Assembly: GCA_028689665.1 (NCBI GenBank)
Contig: JAQVCR010000023.1
Location: 1 to 32,681 of the forward strand
DNA: 32,681 nt
Reading direction: 5' to 3'
Source of the DNA: Muribaculaceae bacterium
Lineage (GTDB): Bacteria; Bacteroidota; Bacteroidia; Bacteroidales; Muribaculaceae
Below are positions 15,916-25,366 of this stretch, one piece after another. The number at the start of each line of letters is the position of its first letter. Position 1 is the stretch's first letter. The position numbers and the translations under genes are program-made. The notes under the pieces are model-generated. The model was not told where the DNA came from and did no database searches. It was given only the letters and a program-made list of their open reading frames with translations.

Positions 15916-18087
15916 ATGAAGAAATTATTTTTTACTATTGTAATGCTCATTATTAGCTTTCAGTCAATGATGGCAATAAAAGGACGAATTTATGACGAAT
16001 GTACTGATTTTAGTAAAGTAACTTGGATTGGCAATATTAAAATATTAGGCGCTAATTATACTGAATGGAACTCTCGTCAAGGTGATGTTTATAGGTTTGC
16101 ACTTGAGGATCAGTCAAGTTGGTGCTATGCAGTGTACGAAACTCCTGCAGATGTATCAAAAATGATAGTTGATTTTTATTCTCCAAATGGGTCAAGACCT
16201 ACATTGGCTGTCAAAACAGCAACTGGATATGAAACCAAATATGTTCAAGGTTGGGCAAATGGAATGCCAACCGAGACATCGTTAGGAGGTAATGTGTATA
16301 GATATTTACTTCCCAAAGATTTAATACCAGATGGAAATATTCAGGGATGCCTCTATCTTGATGCAAACTCGGATGTTGAGATTATGCGAGTTATTGTAGA
16401 GTATGGCGGAGATTACGAATCAGCTGATGTTAACGAAGGAGCCGATTATTCACGCATGGAAGCTTTGATGGCAAAGATGGCTACCGGTAAAGATATAACT
16501 ATAGCTGTTATTGGTGGTTCAATGACCGCCGGAGCAAATTCTGAACCATTCGACCCAAATTTCCCAAATTGTTATGGCAATCGCATAAAACATTATTTAG
16601 AAACTAAATATGGAATTAATGTAACGTTTATCAATGCCGGCATAGGTTCAACAAATTCATTTTTTGGGTGTATCAGAGCAGAAGAGCATATTCTTAAATA
16701 TAATCCTGATTTAGTGTTAATGGAATATGCTGTAAATGATACAGGTGATCAGGAGTCGTTAAATAGCTATGAAGGGCTAATGCGAAAAATATACAAAGCA
16801 CCAGGTCATCCGGCATTATTTGCTGTGATGATGTGTACACAAGCAGGAATAGGGTGTGGGAATGTTCAGGTACCTGTAGCACAATATTATAAAATACCAG
16901 TTGTTGATTACAATTCCATAATAAAAGAGGAAATAATTTCAGCTACAAAAAGCTGGGCTGACTATTATGCAATTTCAACTAATTTGAATGGCGATGGTGT
17001 TCATCCAAACACTGCAGGACATCAAAAGGTTGCAGATATTTTTGAAGGAATTTGTGCAACTCTTGTTCCAGATGCCGGTAAGGTAATTTCTGTTGATTTG
17101 CCTAATCCAAAATATACTTCTGATTTGGAAGATGCATTTTATGTGAGCGAGGTAACCGCACAAGTGGAAAAGATTGGCACATGGGTTGATGGTGGTAGTA
17201 TATGGAATTTCAAAACAGGCAAAGGGTGGCGTTCAAATGTTGCCGGTAGCGAATTAGTTTTCGACTTTATGGGGACAAAAGCCGCTGTAACATATTGGAA
17301 GCGACCGTCAAGAGAAGGTTTTGGGAAAGCGCAAGTGTGGGTTGATAATGGATCACCAATTGAGATTGACGGCTCAAATGGAGAGCATATATGGCAACAA
17401 ATATTGACCGCAACAGACAATGGAACACATAAATTGCATATAAAGTTACTTGAGAACAAGCCTTTTGAAGTGATTTGTGTAGCATTCTCTGGGGATAGAG
17501 TTTTATTTAATAGACAAAATCTTTCAGTGAGGTCAATACTTGATTTGTCAAAGGAGTTATGCTTCTTAAACAGCAAAGCGATTTTGGTATCAAATGGCTG
17601 GCCATTTGAATTTAAATATACCTTAGATGGTTATTTGTGTCTCAATAATGCCGGATATTATTTAAGTGTCGACTTAGATAACGGCAATGTTCAATCGTCG
17701 GGATTAAATAATTCTTCTAAATTTCTTTATGTTGACAAAGGGAAAGGTTTTGCATTGCGTTCGGCAGTAAATGGGAAGTATTTAAGTGTGTCAGGTGATG
17801 TTTTATTGGCAAACGCAAGTGAAGTTACCGATAACGAGATTTTCAATGTATATAATTATACAGGCACTTCGGTTTCTGATAATATAGCACCGTCAATTAA
17901 TGTGTTAGGTTATTATGATGGCATTAAGATAATAAATGCTAGAGGAGCAAGGCTTCAGATTGTCAATATTCAAGGTCAAACAGTATTTAATGAAGTTAAT
18001 GTAGCAAGCGATGATATGAAAATCTCGCTTGCTAAGGGGGTATATATTGTGAAAATTGATAATAATGTTACTAAAATAATAGTCTGA
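15916..18087 (+). CDS. Secreted SGNH/GDSL esterase with T9SS tail
   Basis: Predicted extracellular acyl-esterase, likely deacylating a glycan. A signal peptide (MKKLFFTIVMLIISFQSMMA) is followed by a beta-rich N-terminal domain and an SGNH hydrolase domain. Block I is VIGGSMTAGA with Ser202, block II INAGIGSTNSFFG, block III EYAVNDT, and block V GDGVHPNTAGH with Asp360 and His363, so the full catalytic set is visible. Residues about 390-520 are a beta-sandwich, 540-650 may be a binding domain (two YLSV repeats), and 655-723 are a T9SS type A tail ending GVYIVKIDNNVTKIIV. The acyl group could be acetyl or a methyl ester; the latter would release methanol. It sits between the methyltransferase gene and further secreted proteins of the operon. 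Confidence 0.8.
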   Translation: MKKLFFTIVMLIISFQSMMAIKGRIYDECTDFSKVTWIGNIKILGANYTEWNSRQGDVYRFALEDQSSWCYAVYETPADVSKMIVDFYSPNGSRPTLAVKTATGYETKYVQGWANGMPTETSLGGNVYRYLLPKDLIPDGNIQGCLYLDANSDVEIMRVIVEYGGDYESADVNEGADYSRMEALMAKMATGKDITIAVIGGSMTAGANSEPFDPNFPNCYGNRIKHYLETKYGINVTFINAGIGSTNSFFGCIRAEEHILKYNPDLVLMEYAVNDTGDQESLNSYEGLMRKIYKAPGHPALFAVMMCTQAGIGCGNVQVPVAQYYKIPVVDYNSIIKEEIISATKSWADYYAISTNLNGDGVHPNTAGHQKVADIFEGICATLVPDAGKVISVDLPNPKYTSDLEDAFYVSEVTAQVEKIGTWVDGGSIWNFKTGKGWRSNVAGSELVFDFMGTKAAVTYWKRPSREGFGKAQVWVDNGSPIEIDGSNGEHIWQQILTATDNGTHKLHIKLLENKPFEVICVAFSGDRVLFNRQNLSVRSILDLSKELCFLNSKAILVSNGWPFEFKYTLDGYLCLNNAGYYLSVDLDNGNVQSSGLNNSSKFLYVDKGKGFALRSAVNGKYLSVSGDVLLANASEVTDNEIFNVYNYTGTSVSDNIAPSINVLGYYDGIKIINARGARLQIVNIQGQTVFNEVNVASDDMKISLAKGVYIVKIDNNVTKIIV

Positions 18088-18108
18088 TAAGCCTTTACTA
18101 TAAATAAG

Positions 18109-20322
18109 ATGAAACATAAAGTGTATTTGTTATTAGTATTACTTTTACTGAGCTTACAATGTTATGGTGTGAATGAACAGATAAATATAGACAATAACGG
18201 AAATGTCAAATTTAGCTTAATAAATACAGTAATAGAAATTAATGATGATATAGATAATTGTAGGAATCTACAAAGACAAATAATACAAAGTGATAATAAC
18301 AAGATTGTAATATCTAAATTGTTATATAATGATAATTTAAAATCGTCATTAAGATTACTTGAAGAATACACAAAAAGCAGCCAAGGCTTACATTGTGATA
18401 TTACTATACAAGGAGTGAGCGATGGATCGTGGTCGATGCCTATATTAAGTTCATTCAGATTTATTACAAATAAAAAGGATAGCTTGAGGTATTGGACAGC
18501 TTGGGGTTCTCCTAATATTGATACGTTGAATATGAACGCTTCTTTGCGTAATCAACTAAAGGAATATAAAGGAGGTTGTGATGCAGCCAAAGGATGGGCA
18601 GTATTAGGTGGTGAACATAATAACAGATGGGTAGATCCTTTAGTGCCGGTATCTTTCTCTGATAGTAAATATTACTATGGCGCAACAGGGTTTCAAGCAA
18701 ATGACCCAATGACTGGATTTGTTCCGGCTCAGAACGACCTCTTTGCAATTCCAATGGCTGTAATTATCGACGAAGCCAACCACGAAGGATATAGCATTAT
18801 ATTATCATTAAAAGATATAATAATAGATTTAGAAATGGAAACAAAGAAAGATGGCACGATATCGTTTAAGCGCTTATGGAATAGAATTTCGCAAGACAGC
18901 ACTTTGCATTTTTCATACGATATTATTAGGCATTCTGATGATTGGCGTTCCGGAATAGAAACTGCATATAAAATGTATCCAGAATATTTTGAGCCCAAAA
19001 ACGATATAGCTTATAAGATATGTGGTACGGGATCGTATTCGGCAAGTAAAAAGATAGATAATGCTGAGAAACTTAGAGCAATGGCATTTGGAGTGAATTG
19101 GCAGGCTTCATTCGATTTTCCATATATGGGAATGTTCATCCCACCTGTAGAAAAAAATGAGGCTTGGGAGACATTTGGCTTTAAGGCAAATGTAACCAAA
19201 GAGGCAACTCAAACGCTTGACAGAATGAATAAGATTTCTAAAGAGTTCAAAGATAATGGTTTCTATTCATTGAGTTATTTTAATGTCTGCGAGTTCGGAA
19301 CGGGAATAGTATCTCCTCCTCCAGCCACGATGACCTTGAAAGATAAAGAGGCATGGAAAGATGCTAATGAATTTTTATATAGGAATCTTTATAATGCGAT
19401 ATTGCCTATGACAAAAGAATTATTGAAAAATAATAATAAAGAGAATGCTGGCTACCCAGTGCCATACGGAACGTGGGGCGGAGCGGTTGCAATGGATTGT
19501 GGCGATTCTGCTTATTCGGAATTTCTTATTGACCAAGCACAAAAACATATCGAATATTTGCCCGATTCTTATGGTATCTGTATTGATCGACTAGACTGGT
19601 TAAGAATGTTTAATGATCAAGCTGATGATAAGATGACGTGGTATTCAGGACGTCCTGCACGATCTCTATATAATTCGTGGAAGACTCTTATGAAAAAGTT
19701 AGGTCCTACAATGCACAATGCAGGCAAGGTGATATTTGTAAATAACCACACTCGAAGAATAGATTTACTTAACGAGGTTGATGGCATTTTTGACGAATTT
19801 ACTTATATGGGAAATTCTATGAATCTTATGGCTCTTAATTGTTTTTTTAAGCCTGCTTTGGGGTGGGTTGATATAGCTAAAACCATAGAAAATGAGGGTG
19901 GCGATCAGTTTATTCAAAGGCACTTGTATATGGGAGTTTTCCCTATGTGCCCTTTCTTAGGAAATGATCATTCAATTCGTCCTTCCACTTATGTTGACAA
20001 ATATTATCTTGATTATGGGAAAATGATGCAGATGATTAAAGGTCGCAAATGGGTGCTTATTCCTGATGTTATTAAGGTGGAAAATAACACAGCAAAAGCA
20101 AATATTTTCCAGGTAGAAGGAGGATATGTTGTTCCGGTTGTTTTGGGCGAGAATAAAAATTGCAGAGTAATAGTAAGAGGAATAGGAAAAATACACAGTG
20201 CGAAGATCTATTATCCCGGAGAAGTCAAAGAAATTGAAATAAGACCGAAAAAGGAAAAGGGAAAGCTTATTTTTGATGTTCCACTTGTGAGGAATTGTGC
20301 ATTTATTAAAATAGAAAAATAA
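18109..20322 (+). CDS. Secreted protein of unknown family, putative glycosidase
   Basis: I do not recognise the family. A signal peptide (MKHKVYLLLVLLLLSLQCYG) is clear and there is no lipobox or T9SS tail. Residues about 30-290 look like a beta-sandwich domain. Residues 300-640 look like a TIM barrel, with YGICIDRLDWLRMF (Asp493 and Asp496), VIFVNNHTRRIDLL and IFDEFTYMG as strand ends rich in acidic residues. The last 90 residues appear to be a small beta domain. This order recalls GH31- or GH36-like enzymes, where an aspartate in such a strand is the nucleophile, but that comparison is loose. The gene lies between the esterase and the GH28-like gene with gaps of 21 and 7 bases, so it most probably attacks the same glycan. 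Confidence 0.55.
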   Translation: MKHKVYLLLVLLLLSLQCYGVNEQINIDNNGNVKFSLINTVIEINDDIDNCRNLQRQIIQSDNNKIVISKLLYNDNLKSSLRLLEEYTKSSQGLHCDITIQGVSDGSWSMPILSSFRFITNKKDSLRYWTAWGSPNIDTLNMNASLRNQLKEYKGGCDAAKGWAVLGGEHNNRWVDPLVPVSFSDSKYYYGATGFQANDPMTGFVPAQNDLFAIPMAVIIDEANHEGYSIILSLKDIIIDLEMETKKDGTISFKRLWNRISQDSTLHFSYDIIRHSDDWRSGIETAYKMYPEYFEPKNDIAYKICGTGSYSASKKIDNAEKLRAMAFGVNWQASFDFPYMGMFIPPVEKNEAWETFGFKANVTKEATQTLDRMNKISKEFKDNGFYSLSYFNVCEFGTGIVSPPPATMTLKDKEAWKDANEFLYRNLYNAILPMTKELLKNNNKENAGYPVPYGTWGGAVAMDCGDSAYSEFLIDQAQKHIEYLPDSYGICIDRLDWLRMFNDQADDKMTWYSGRPARSLYNSWKTLMKKLGPTMHNAGKVIFVNNHTRRIDLLNEVDGIFDEFTYMGNSMNLMALNCFFKPALGWVDIAKTIENEGGDQFIQRHLYMGVFPMCPFLGNDHSIRPSTYVDKYYLDYGKMMQMIKGRKWVLIPDVIKVENNTAKANIFQVEGGYVVPVVLGENKNCRVIVRGIGKIHSAKIYYPGEVKEIEIRPKKEKGKLIFDVPLVRNCAFIKIEK

Positions 20323-20329
20323 AAAGATT

Positions 20330-21772
20330 ATGAGAATATTAATATTGTCTTTATTTGTGATAACAACACTGTTTAAAATTTCGGCTATTGAGATTGAGGC
20401 TAACAGTAAGGCTAAATCCCCAGAGAATAGGTCGTATAAAATCGAGATTAAGCGAGGCAATTCAGATTGGGAGAAATTACAATCGCACGATGCCATTGCA
20501 TATTGGGGAACGATTCATATGAGTTTTGCAAAATTTGAAGACACATTTGCCAATCCGGTAAAAGTGAGGATAACAAAGAGATCTGGAAGATTTCAATCAG
20601 TAGGGATTCGTCCTTTATCAAAAAACATAACTTCTGAAAAAATTAATGATAACACCACCGAATTTGTATTGAAAAGTCCGACAAAAATTTCAATAGAATT
20701 TGATGGCGATCGTTATAATAATATTTTTCTTTTTGCTGGAAAAGAAGAAACAGATATTCCTAATAAGGATGATGAAAATGTTTTGTGGTATGGAGCAGGT
20801 GTGCATAACGTGGGTAAAATCATATTGAAAAGCAATCAAACACTTTATGTACATCCCGATGCGCTTATCTATGGCCATGTCTATGCAAACGAGGCGACCA
20901 ACATTAAAATTAAAGGATCGGGGATTATAGATGGGTCGCAAGAGAATATGGATTTTACGTTGCCGAGAAATAGTCAGTTGCTTATGATTAATTGCAAAAA
21001 TGTGGAAGTAAAAGATGTAATGTTTAGAAATTCACCAACGTGGAATATAGTAACCGTAGGGTGTGATAATATCCATTTTGATGGAATAAAGCAGATTGGC
21101 TCAAATGCTAATTCTGATGGATTCGACATAGTATCGTCTTCAAATATTTTAATTGAGAATACATTTCAACGCAATAAAGATGATAATATTTCAATAAAAG
21201 CCATTGATTTAAAGGTGAACAGTGTGCTCGACGGACTGCGGGCAGATACGATTCAGCATCTCAATGTTAAAGAAAGCCATGACATATTAATGAGAGGCTG
21301 TAGCCTATGGGCAGATGAGGCACATAATATGCTTATAGGTCCCGAAGTAAATGGCACAAAAGTTTATAATATAAAATTTGAGGATATAGATGTGCTTGAA
21401 AACAATCAAAATGATGATGTATATCCCGGCACGATGGCAGTAATGATTGCTGATAAAGGTACATATTCCGATATACATTGGAAGAATATACGAATTGAGG
21501 ATATAACGTCGGGACAAATCATATCTTTGACTTATCAAAATGCTTATGCGGTACTCGGATATGGAAGTAAACTGAAAAATGTAATCTTTGAAAACATCTC
21601 TTATAATGGATTCAATGCAAGTCCAAGCCGGATATTGGGTATGAATAAATGGCAAAATATAGAAAATGTAATAATCAAAAATTATAAGATTAACGGAGGT
21701 CTTGTGAAAGATAATCATTCGGGAAACATAAAGTTAAATGAGTGGGTGAAAAATATTAAATTCTCTAAATGA
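20330..21772 (+). CDS. GH28-like beta-helix glycoside hydrolase (polygalacturonase-like)
   Basis: Predicted periplasmic or secreted enzyme with a right-handed parallel beta-helix that hydrolyses galacturonate-type or related linkages. The signal peptide is MRILILSLFVITTLFKISA. An N-terminal beta domain of about 110 residues precedes the helix. The GH28 catalytic pattern is visible: NSDGFD at 261-266 (Asp263) and KDDN with Asp284 and Asp285, with the family's 21-residue spacing. The later catalytic histidine is less clear; His332 in EAHNMLIGPE is displaced by an apparent insertion. It starts 7 bases after the preceding gene and is 17 bases from the GH78 gene. A rhamnogalacturonan- or xylogalacturonan-type substrate would fit the neighbouring rhamnosidase. 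An activity outside classic pectin is possible, since GH28-like proteins are varied in Bacteroidota. Confidence 0.78.
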   Translation: MRILILSLFVITTLFKISAIEIEANSKAKSPENRSYKIEIKRGNSDWEKLQSHDAIAYWGTIHMSFAKFEDTFANPVKVRITKRSGRFQSVGIRPLSKNITSEKINDNTTEFVLKSPTKISIEFDGDRYNNIFLFAGKEETDIPNKDDENVLWYGAGVHNVGKIILKSNQTLYVHPDALIYGHVYANEATNIKIKGSGIIDGSQENMDFTLPRNSQLLMINCKNVEVKDVMFRNSPTWNIVTVGCDNIHFDGIKQIGSNANSDGFDIVSSSNILIENTFQRNKDDNISIKAIDLKVNSVLDGLRADTIQHLNVKESHDILMRGCSLWADEAHNMLIGPEVNGTKVYNIKFEDIDVLENNQNDDVYPGTMAVMIADKGTYSDIHWKNIRIEDITSGQIISLTYQNAYAVLGYGSKLKNVIFENISYNGFNASPSRILGMNKWQNIENVIIKNYKINGGLVKDNHSGNIKLNEWVKNIKFSK

Positions 21773-21789
21773 CTAATTATTGATTCAAT

Positions 21790-24700
21790 ATGAAAACACT
21801 ATTGTCGGTCATACTATTCTCTGTAGCTTTTTTATGTGCTAATGGTGCGTTTGCCTCTGAAATAGAAATAATAGATCTACGAGTAGAGGAAATGAAATCT
21901 CCTTTAGGTGTAGAAAACAAGAATCCGTGTTTTTCATGGGGCTACCAAACGAGAGGTGAAGCTAATAGAGGATTTAAACAACATTCATATAGAATAAAAG
22001 TAGCGTCAACTAAAGAGCTTATCAATTTAGACAAAGGCGATGTGTGGGAAAGCCAAATTATAGAAGATGAAAGAAGTCATTATATACCTTATTCCGGCTC
22101 AGAGTTGAGAAGTAGCCGTCGCTACTTCTGGAAAGTATATCATATTGATAATTTGGGAAATGTAGTTGGAAGTGAGTCATCGTATTTTGAAATGGGATTG
22201 TTGTCTGATAGAGATTGGTGCAAAGCAAAATGGATTGGCAAGCGAAAAGAAATGTCTTGCAATATACCTTCTAAAGTTGAGAAATGGACAGATTATGATG
22301 TAGAAAGTGATGTCAAGATACTATCGAATTCGGCAAATTTTCTTTTTCGAGCAACTTATACTACCGAATTGTGCTATATTGCTCAAATTGAATTAGGAAG
22401 GCCTGGAATAATTTCAGTGTATAAAAACGTCTATGGAAACAAAACATTATTATCAACTATAAAAGCACACAAAAACATTGTAAAGGGGAAGAAATACAAA
22501 GTAAAAATCTCAGCTTATAAGAATGAGATTAAAATCTATTTAGACAATACTTTGCTTAACGAGAAGCCTATAATCGACAGCTCATTTTTAAATGGAACTG
22601 TTGGCGTCGGTGCTATAAATGCAAATGGAGATGGCGCAACAGCAACATTTGACAATTTTAAAGTTAGTAATTGCAATGGAACACTTTATCAAGACGAATT
22701 TGATTCTATTCTATTAAATAATTTTCAAGATATTTTGTTTCATGGTAGCAGTATCTGTGAGCCAAGAATGGGAAGGCTATATTTAAATTCTACAAATTCT
22801 CTATTGGAGATAAAGAAAGGGCAGGAAGCACCATTATTAAGGAAAGATTTTTATTTAGGCAAGAATATAAAGTCGGCAAAAGCTTATGTCAGTGGATTAG
22901 GATATTATGAAATGTCGATAAATGGCAAGAAGGTTGGTGATTCGCAACTTGAACCGGGATATTCGCGATATGATAGTGTCGCATATTATAGCGTGTATGA
23001 TATTACAGCATTATTGGAGAGCCAAAACGTTGTCGGATTTGAATTAGGACGTGGCTGGTATGGAATGACAACACCAACGCTATGGGGAGAATTTCGTGCG
23101 AAAGATTGGCTTGGAGAACCAAGAATAAAAGCAGTTTTAAAGATTGAATATGCTGATGGGAGAGTAGAGAATATAATAACCGACGAATCATTTAAATTAG
23201 CTAATAGTCCAATTATATTTGAAAGTATCAAGGCTGGAGAATACTATGATGCGAGAAAAGAAATGACAGGATGGAATTCTGTAGGATATGATGATTCGAA
23301 ATGGTCGGATGCCGTATGCGTAAATGGTAATGGAGCCTCACTTACATCGCAAATGTTTGAACCTATTAAGGAGGAAGAGGCTGTCCAAGCTAAACTTATA
23401 AAAAAAATAGGACAAGATTTCTACTATGTTGATTTTGGTCGCCATATTGCCGGAAATGTCGAGCTGAAAGTAAAAGGAGAATGTGGTACAAAAGTAAGAA
23501 TGCAATATGCCGAAAGAATGGAAGATAACGGATTCCCCTCAATCTGGCGATTTGAACCAACTCAAACCGGTTGCTATCAGCAAGATATATATGTGTTAAA
23601 GGGGAAGGGAGTAGAAACATATCAGGCAAAGTTTAGTTACAAAGGCTTTAGATATATTATAATTACTGGTTTCCCGGGAATTCCGACGGTTGACAATTTT
23701 AAAGCAAAAGTCATTAATTCTTCAATGGAGAGGGTAGGCGAATTTGAGAGCTCAAGCGATCTATTTAACAAGATATCTGAAGCTTCGCGCCGGTCTATTC
23801 AAAGCAATATGCATTCAATACCCACAGATTGCCCCACATTTGAAAAATTGGGATGGACATGCGATGATGCTGCTCCTCTTGAGGCAATGGCATATTATTA
23901 TAACATAGATAATATGTATAAGAAAAGATTGAAAGATTATGCTCAAGACATAAGTCAGAGAGGTGAAATAAGCGATGTCTTACCCTCCACATGGGGTTTA
24001 AAATGTAGTGATCCGGCATGGAATGGAAGCTATGTAGCGATTCTATGGAAAATGTATATTTTCTACGGGAATAAGGAATTATTGAGTGAACATTATGCCA
24101 ATTTGGAAAAGTATATTAACCGATTGACTATGCAATCGACAAATTATATCATTACTATCAAGGAAGATAAAGGTTATGGCGATTGGTGTCCACCAGATCA
24201 TGTTGGAGGAAGAGGTCCTGAAGGGCTATCGTTATATCACACTTCATATTATTATTGGTATGTTACTCTGATGAGTAAAATAGCAAAAGAAATAGGAAAA
24301 GAAGCTGATGTGAAAAAATATGATGAGCTGGCTTTGAGGATAAAAGATGCCATAAATTTGAGATATTTTATTTCTGAAGAAAACGCATATTATTTCCCGA
24401 AAAAGGTAGGAGGGTATCGACAAGCTGCCCAAGTATTACCGCTATATTTTGATATAGTACCGAAAGAAAAGGCACAGGCTGTAGCTGATAAATTAGCCAA
24501 TGATGTAATTATGCGAGACAAGCATCTTTGGGTTGGAATTCTAGGATTTGAATATATAGCCGATGTATTGGCAAAATATGGATACCTTGATTTGGCTTAT
24601 GAAATACATTTAAAAGATGATTTCCCAAGCGTAGGAAATATGATAAGGGAAGGTGCTACCACTTTGTGGGAAAGCTATTCGTTGTCAACCACACGTTCTC

Positions 24701-25119
24701 TTAACCATAAAATGTATAGTCCAATTTCGGAATGGTTTTTTAAATGTGTATCAGGATTAAATCCCGATGAGAGTAGCCCTGGCTTTCAGAAAGCCATAAT
24801 TTCACCACAGCCATACGTGTTGAGGTTAAAGAGATCTAAATGTAGATATAAATCTATATATGGCTTTTATGAAAGCGAATGGATTTATTCAAATGGCAAA
24901 TACACATATAATATAACCATACCTCCCAATTGCACAGCAAAATTGAGAATTCCCTGTAATGCAAATATTAATATCAGCGAAAGCAATTGCTCAGTGTGGG
25001 AAAATAATATTTTTAAGCGGGGCTTTAATGGAATATTTTCGGGAGAGAAGATGGATTCATATATAGAATTTGAAATAGGAGCTGGTACATATAAATTTGA
25101 GGGTTGCGAAAAAAGATAA
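21790..25119 (+). CDS. GH78 alpha-L-rhamnosidase, secreted, with inserted beta domain
   Basis: Predicted inverting exo-enzyme releasing terminal alpha-L-rhamnose. After a signal peptide (MKTLLSVILFSVAFLCANGAFA) comes the fibronectin-like N-terminal region (MKSPLGVENKNPCFSWGYQ). Residues about 155-320 form an extra lectin-like beta-sandwich (DVKILSNSANFLFRATY to ATATFDNFKVSN) that interrupts the usual order. Next come the rhamnosidase N domain (AYVSGLGYYEMSINGKKVGD) and the alpha/alpha barrel. The catalytic strip DCPTFEKLGWTCDD spans 680-693 with Glu685 as general acid, GYGDWCPP follows, and GATTLWES carries Glu961 as general base. The strip differs from the common DCPxRExxGWxGD by Phe684 and Cys691. 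Its 1109 residues are long, owing to the insert. It is the last gene of the first long plus-strand run. Rhamnose or a methylated rhamnose could be the freed sugar. Confidence 0.9.
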   Translation: MKTLLSVILFSVAFLCANGAFASEIEIIDLRVEEMKSPLGVENKNPCFSWGYQTRGEANRGFKQHSYRIKVASTKELINLDKGDVWESQIIEDERSHYIPYSGSELRSSRRYFWKVYHIDNLGNVVGSESSYFEMGLLSDRDWCKAKWIGKRKEMSCNIPSKVEKWTDYDVESDVKILSNSANFLFRATYTTELCYIAQIELGRPGIISVYKNVYGNKTLLSTIKAHKNIVKGKKYKVKISAYKNEIKIYLDNTLLNEKPIIDSSFLNGTVGVGAINANGDGATATFDNFKVSNCNGTLYQDEFDSILLNNFQDILFHGSSICEPRMGRLYLNSTNSLLEIKKGQEAPLLRKDFYLGKNIKSAKAYVSGLGYYEMSINGKKVGDSQLEPGYSRYDSVAYYSVYDITALLESQNVVGFELGRGWYGMTTPTLWGEFRAKDWLGEPRIKAVLKIEYADGRVENIITDESFKLANSPIIFESIKAGEYYDARKEMTGWNSVGYDDSKWSDAVCVNGNGASLTSQMFEPIKEEEAVQAKLIKKIGQDFYYVDFGRHIAGNVELKVKGECGTKVRMQYAERMEDNGFPSIWRFEPTQTGCYQQDIYVLKGKGVETYQAKFSYKGFRYIIITGFPGIPTVDNFKAKVINSSMERVGEFESSSDLFNKISEASRRSIQSNMHSIPTDCPTFEKLGWTCDDAAPLEAMAYYYNIDNMYKKRLKDYAQDISQRGEISDVLPSTWGLKCSDPAWNGSYVAILWKMYIFYGNKELLSEHYANLEKYINRLTMQSTNYIITIKEDKGYGDWCPPDHVGGRGPEGLSLYHTSYYYWYVTLMSKIAKEIGKEADVKKYDELALRIKDAINLRYFISEENAYYFPKKVGGYRQAAQVLPLYFDIVPKEKAQAVADKLANDVIMRDKHLWVGILGFEYIADVLAKYGYLDLAYEIHLKDDFPSVGNMIREGATTLWESYSLSTTRSLNHKMYSPISEWFFKCVSGLNPDESSPGFQKAIISPQPYVLRLKRSKCRYKSIYGFYESEWIYSNGKYTYNITIPPNCTAKLRIPCNANINISESNCSVWENNIFKRGFNGIFSGEKMDSYIEFEIGAGTYKFEGCEKR

Positions 25120-25144
25120 TAATAATTTACTATTACTATTATCT
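25114..25144 (+). terminator. Weak AT-only hairpin at the end of the GH78 gene
   Basis: AGATAATAATA (25114-25124) pairs with TACTATTATCT (25134-25144) with one mismatch around a 9-base loop, and TATTTT follows. It overlaps the stop codon. With no G-C-rich core it may act only weakly. Confidence 0.3.
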
Positions 25145-25299
25145 TATTTTCAGAATATAATTAGTTATATTCTTTATTTAAGATATATCTTAATATACAA
25201 TAAATGGCTGAAATATAGCATTATAATTGTTGTTTAGCTTGGTCGCTGATGCTTAATTGCTCAATATGTAATTATGTTTATTTCAAATTAATATTAAGA

Positions 25300-25346
25300 T
25301 TAAGCAGTATTATATTAAGCTATACTATTAAATATAAATAACTTTG
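25300..25346 (+). promoter_or_regulatory. Candidate promoter and operator of the corrinoid operon
   Basis: TAACTTTG at 25339-25346 matches the Bacteroidota -7 consensus TAnnTTTG and ends 20 bases before the methyltransferase start at 25367. Directly upstream are two imperfect 15-base tandem units, both beginning TTAAGC (25300-25314 and 25315-25329, 11 of 15 identical). They cover the position where the -33 box would lie; no TTTG is present there. This suggests the second operon is separately switched. Confidence 0.45.
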
Positions 25347-25366
25347 TAGCATAAATTATTTATTTA

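Noticed and set aside
17139-17576. Antisense open frame of 145 codons within the esterase gene
   Set aside because: No recognisable features, and the sense frame is continuous through a multi-domain protein.
19972-20496. Antisense open frame of 174 codons across the 18109 and 20330 genes
   Set aside because: Low-complexity hydrophobic translation typical of the complement of AT-rich coding sequence; both sense genes are convincing.
25120-25366. Cobalamin riboswitch upstream of the corrinoid operon
   Set aside because: I could not find the B12-box or the folded core. The region is AT-rich and only about 220 bases remain before the -7 element.
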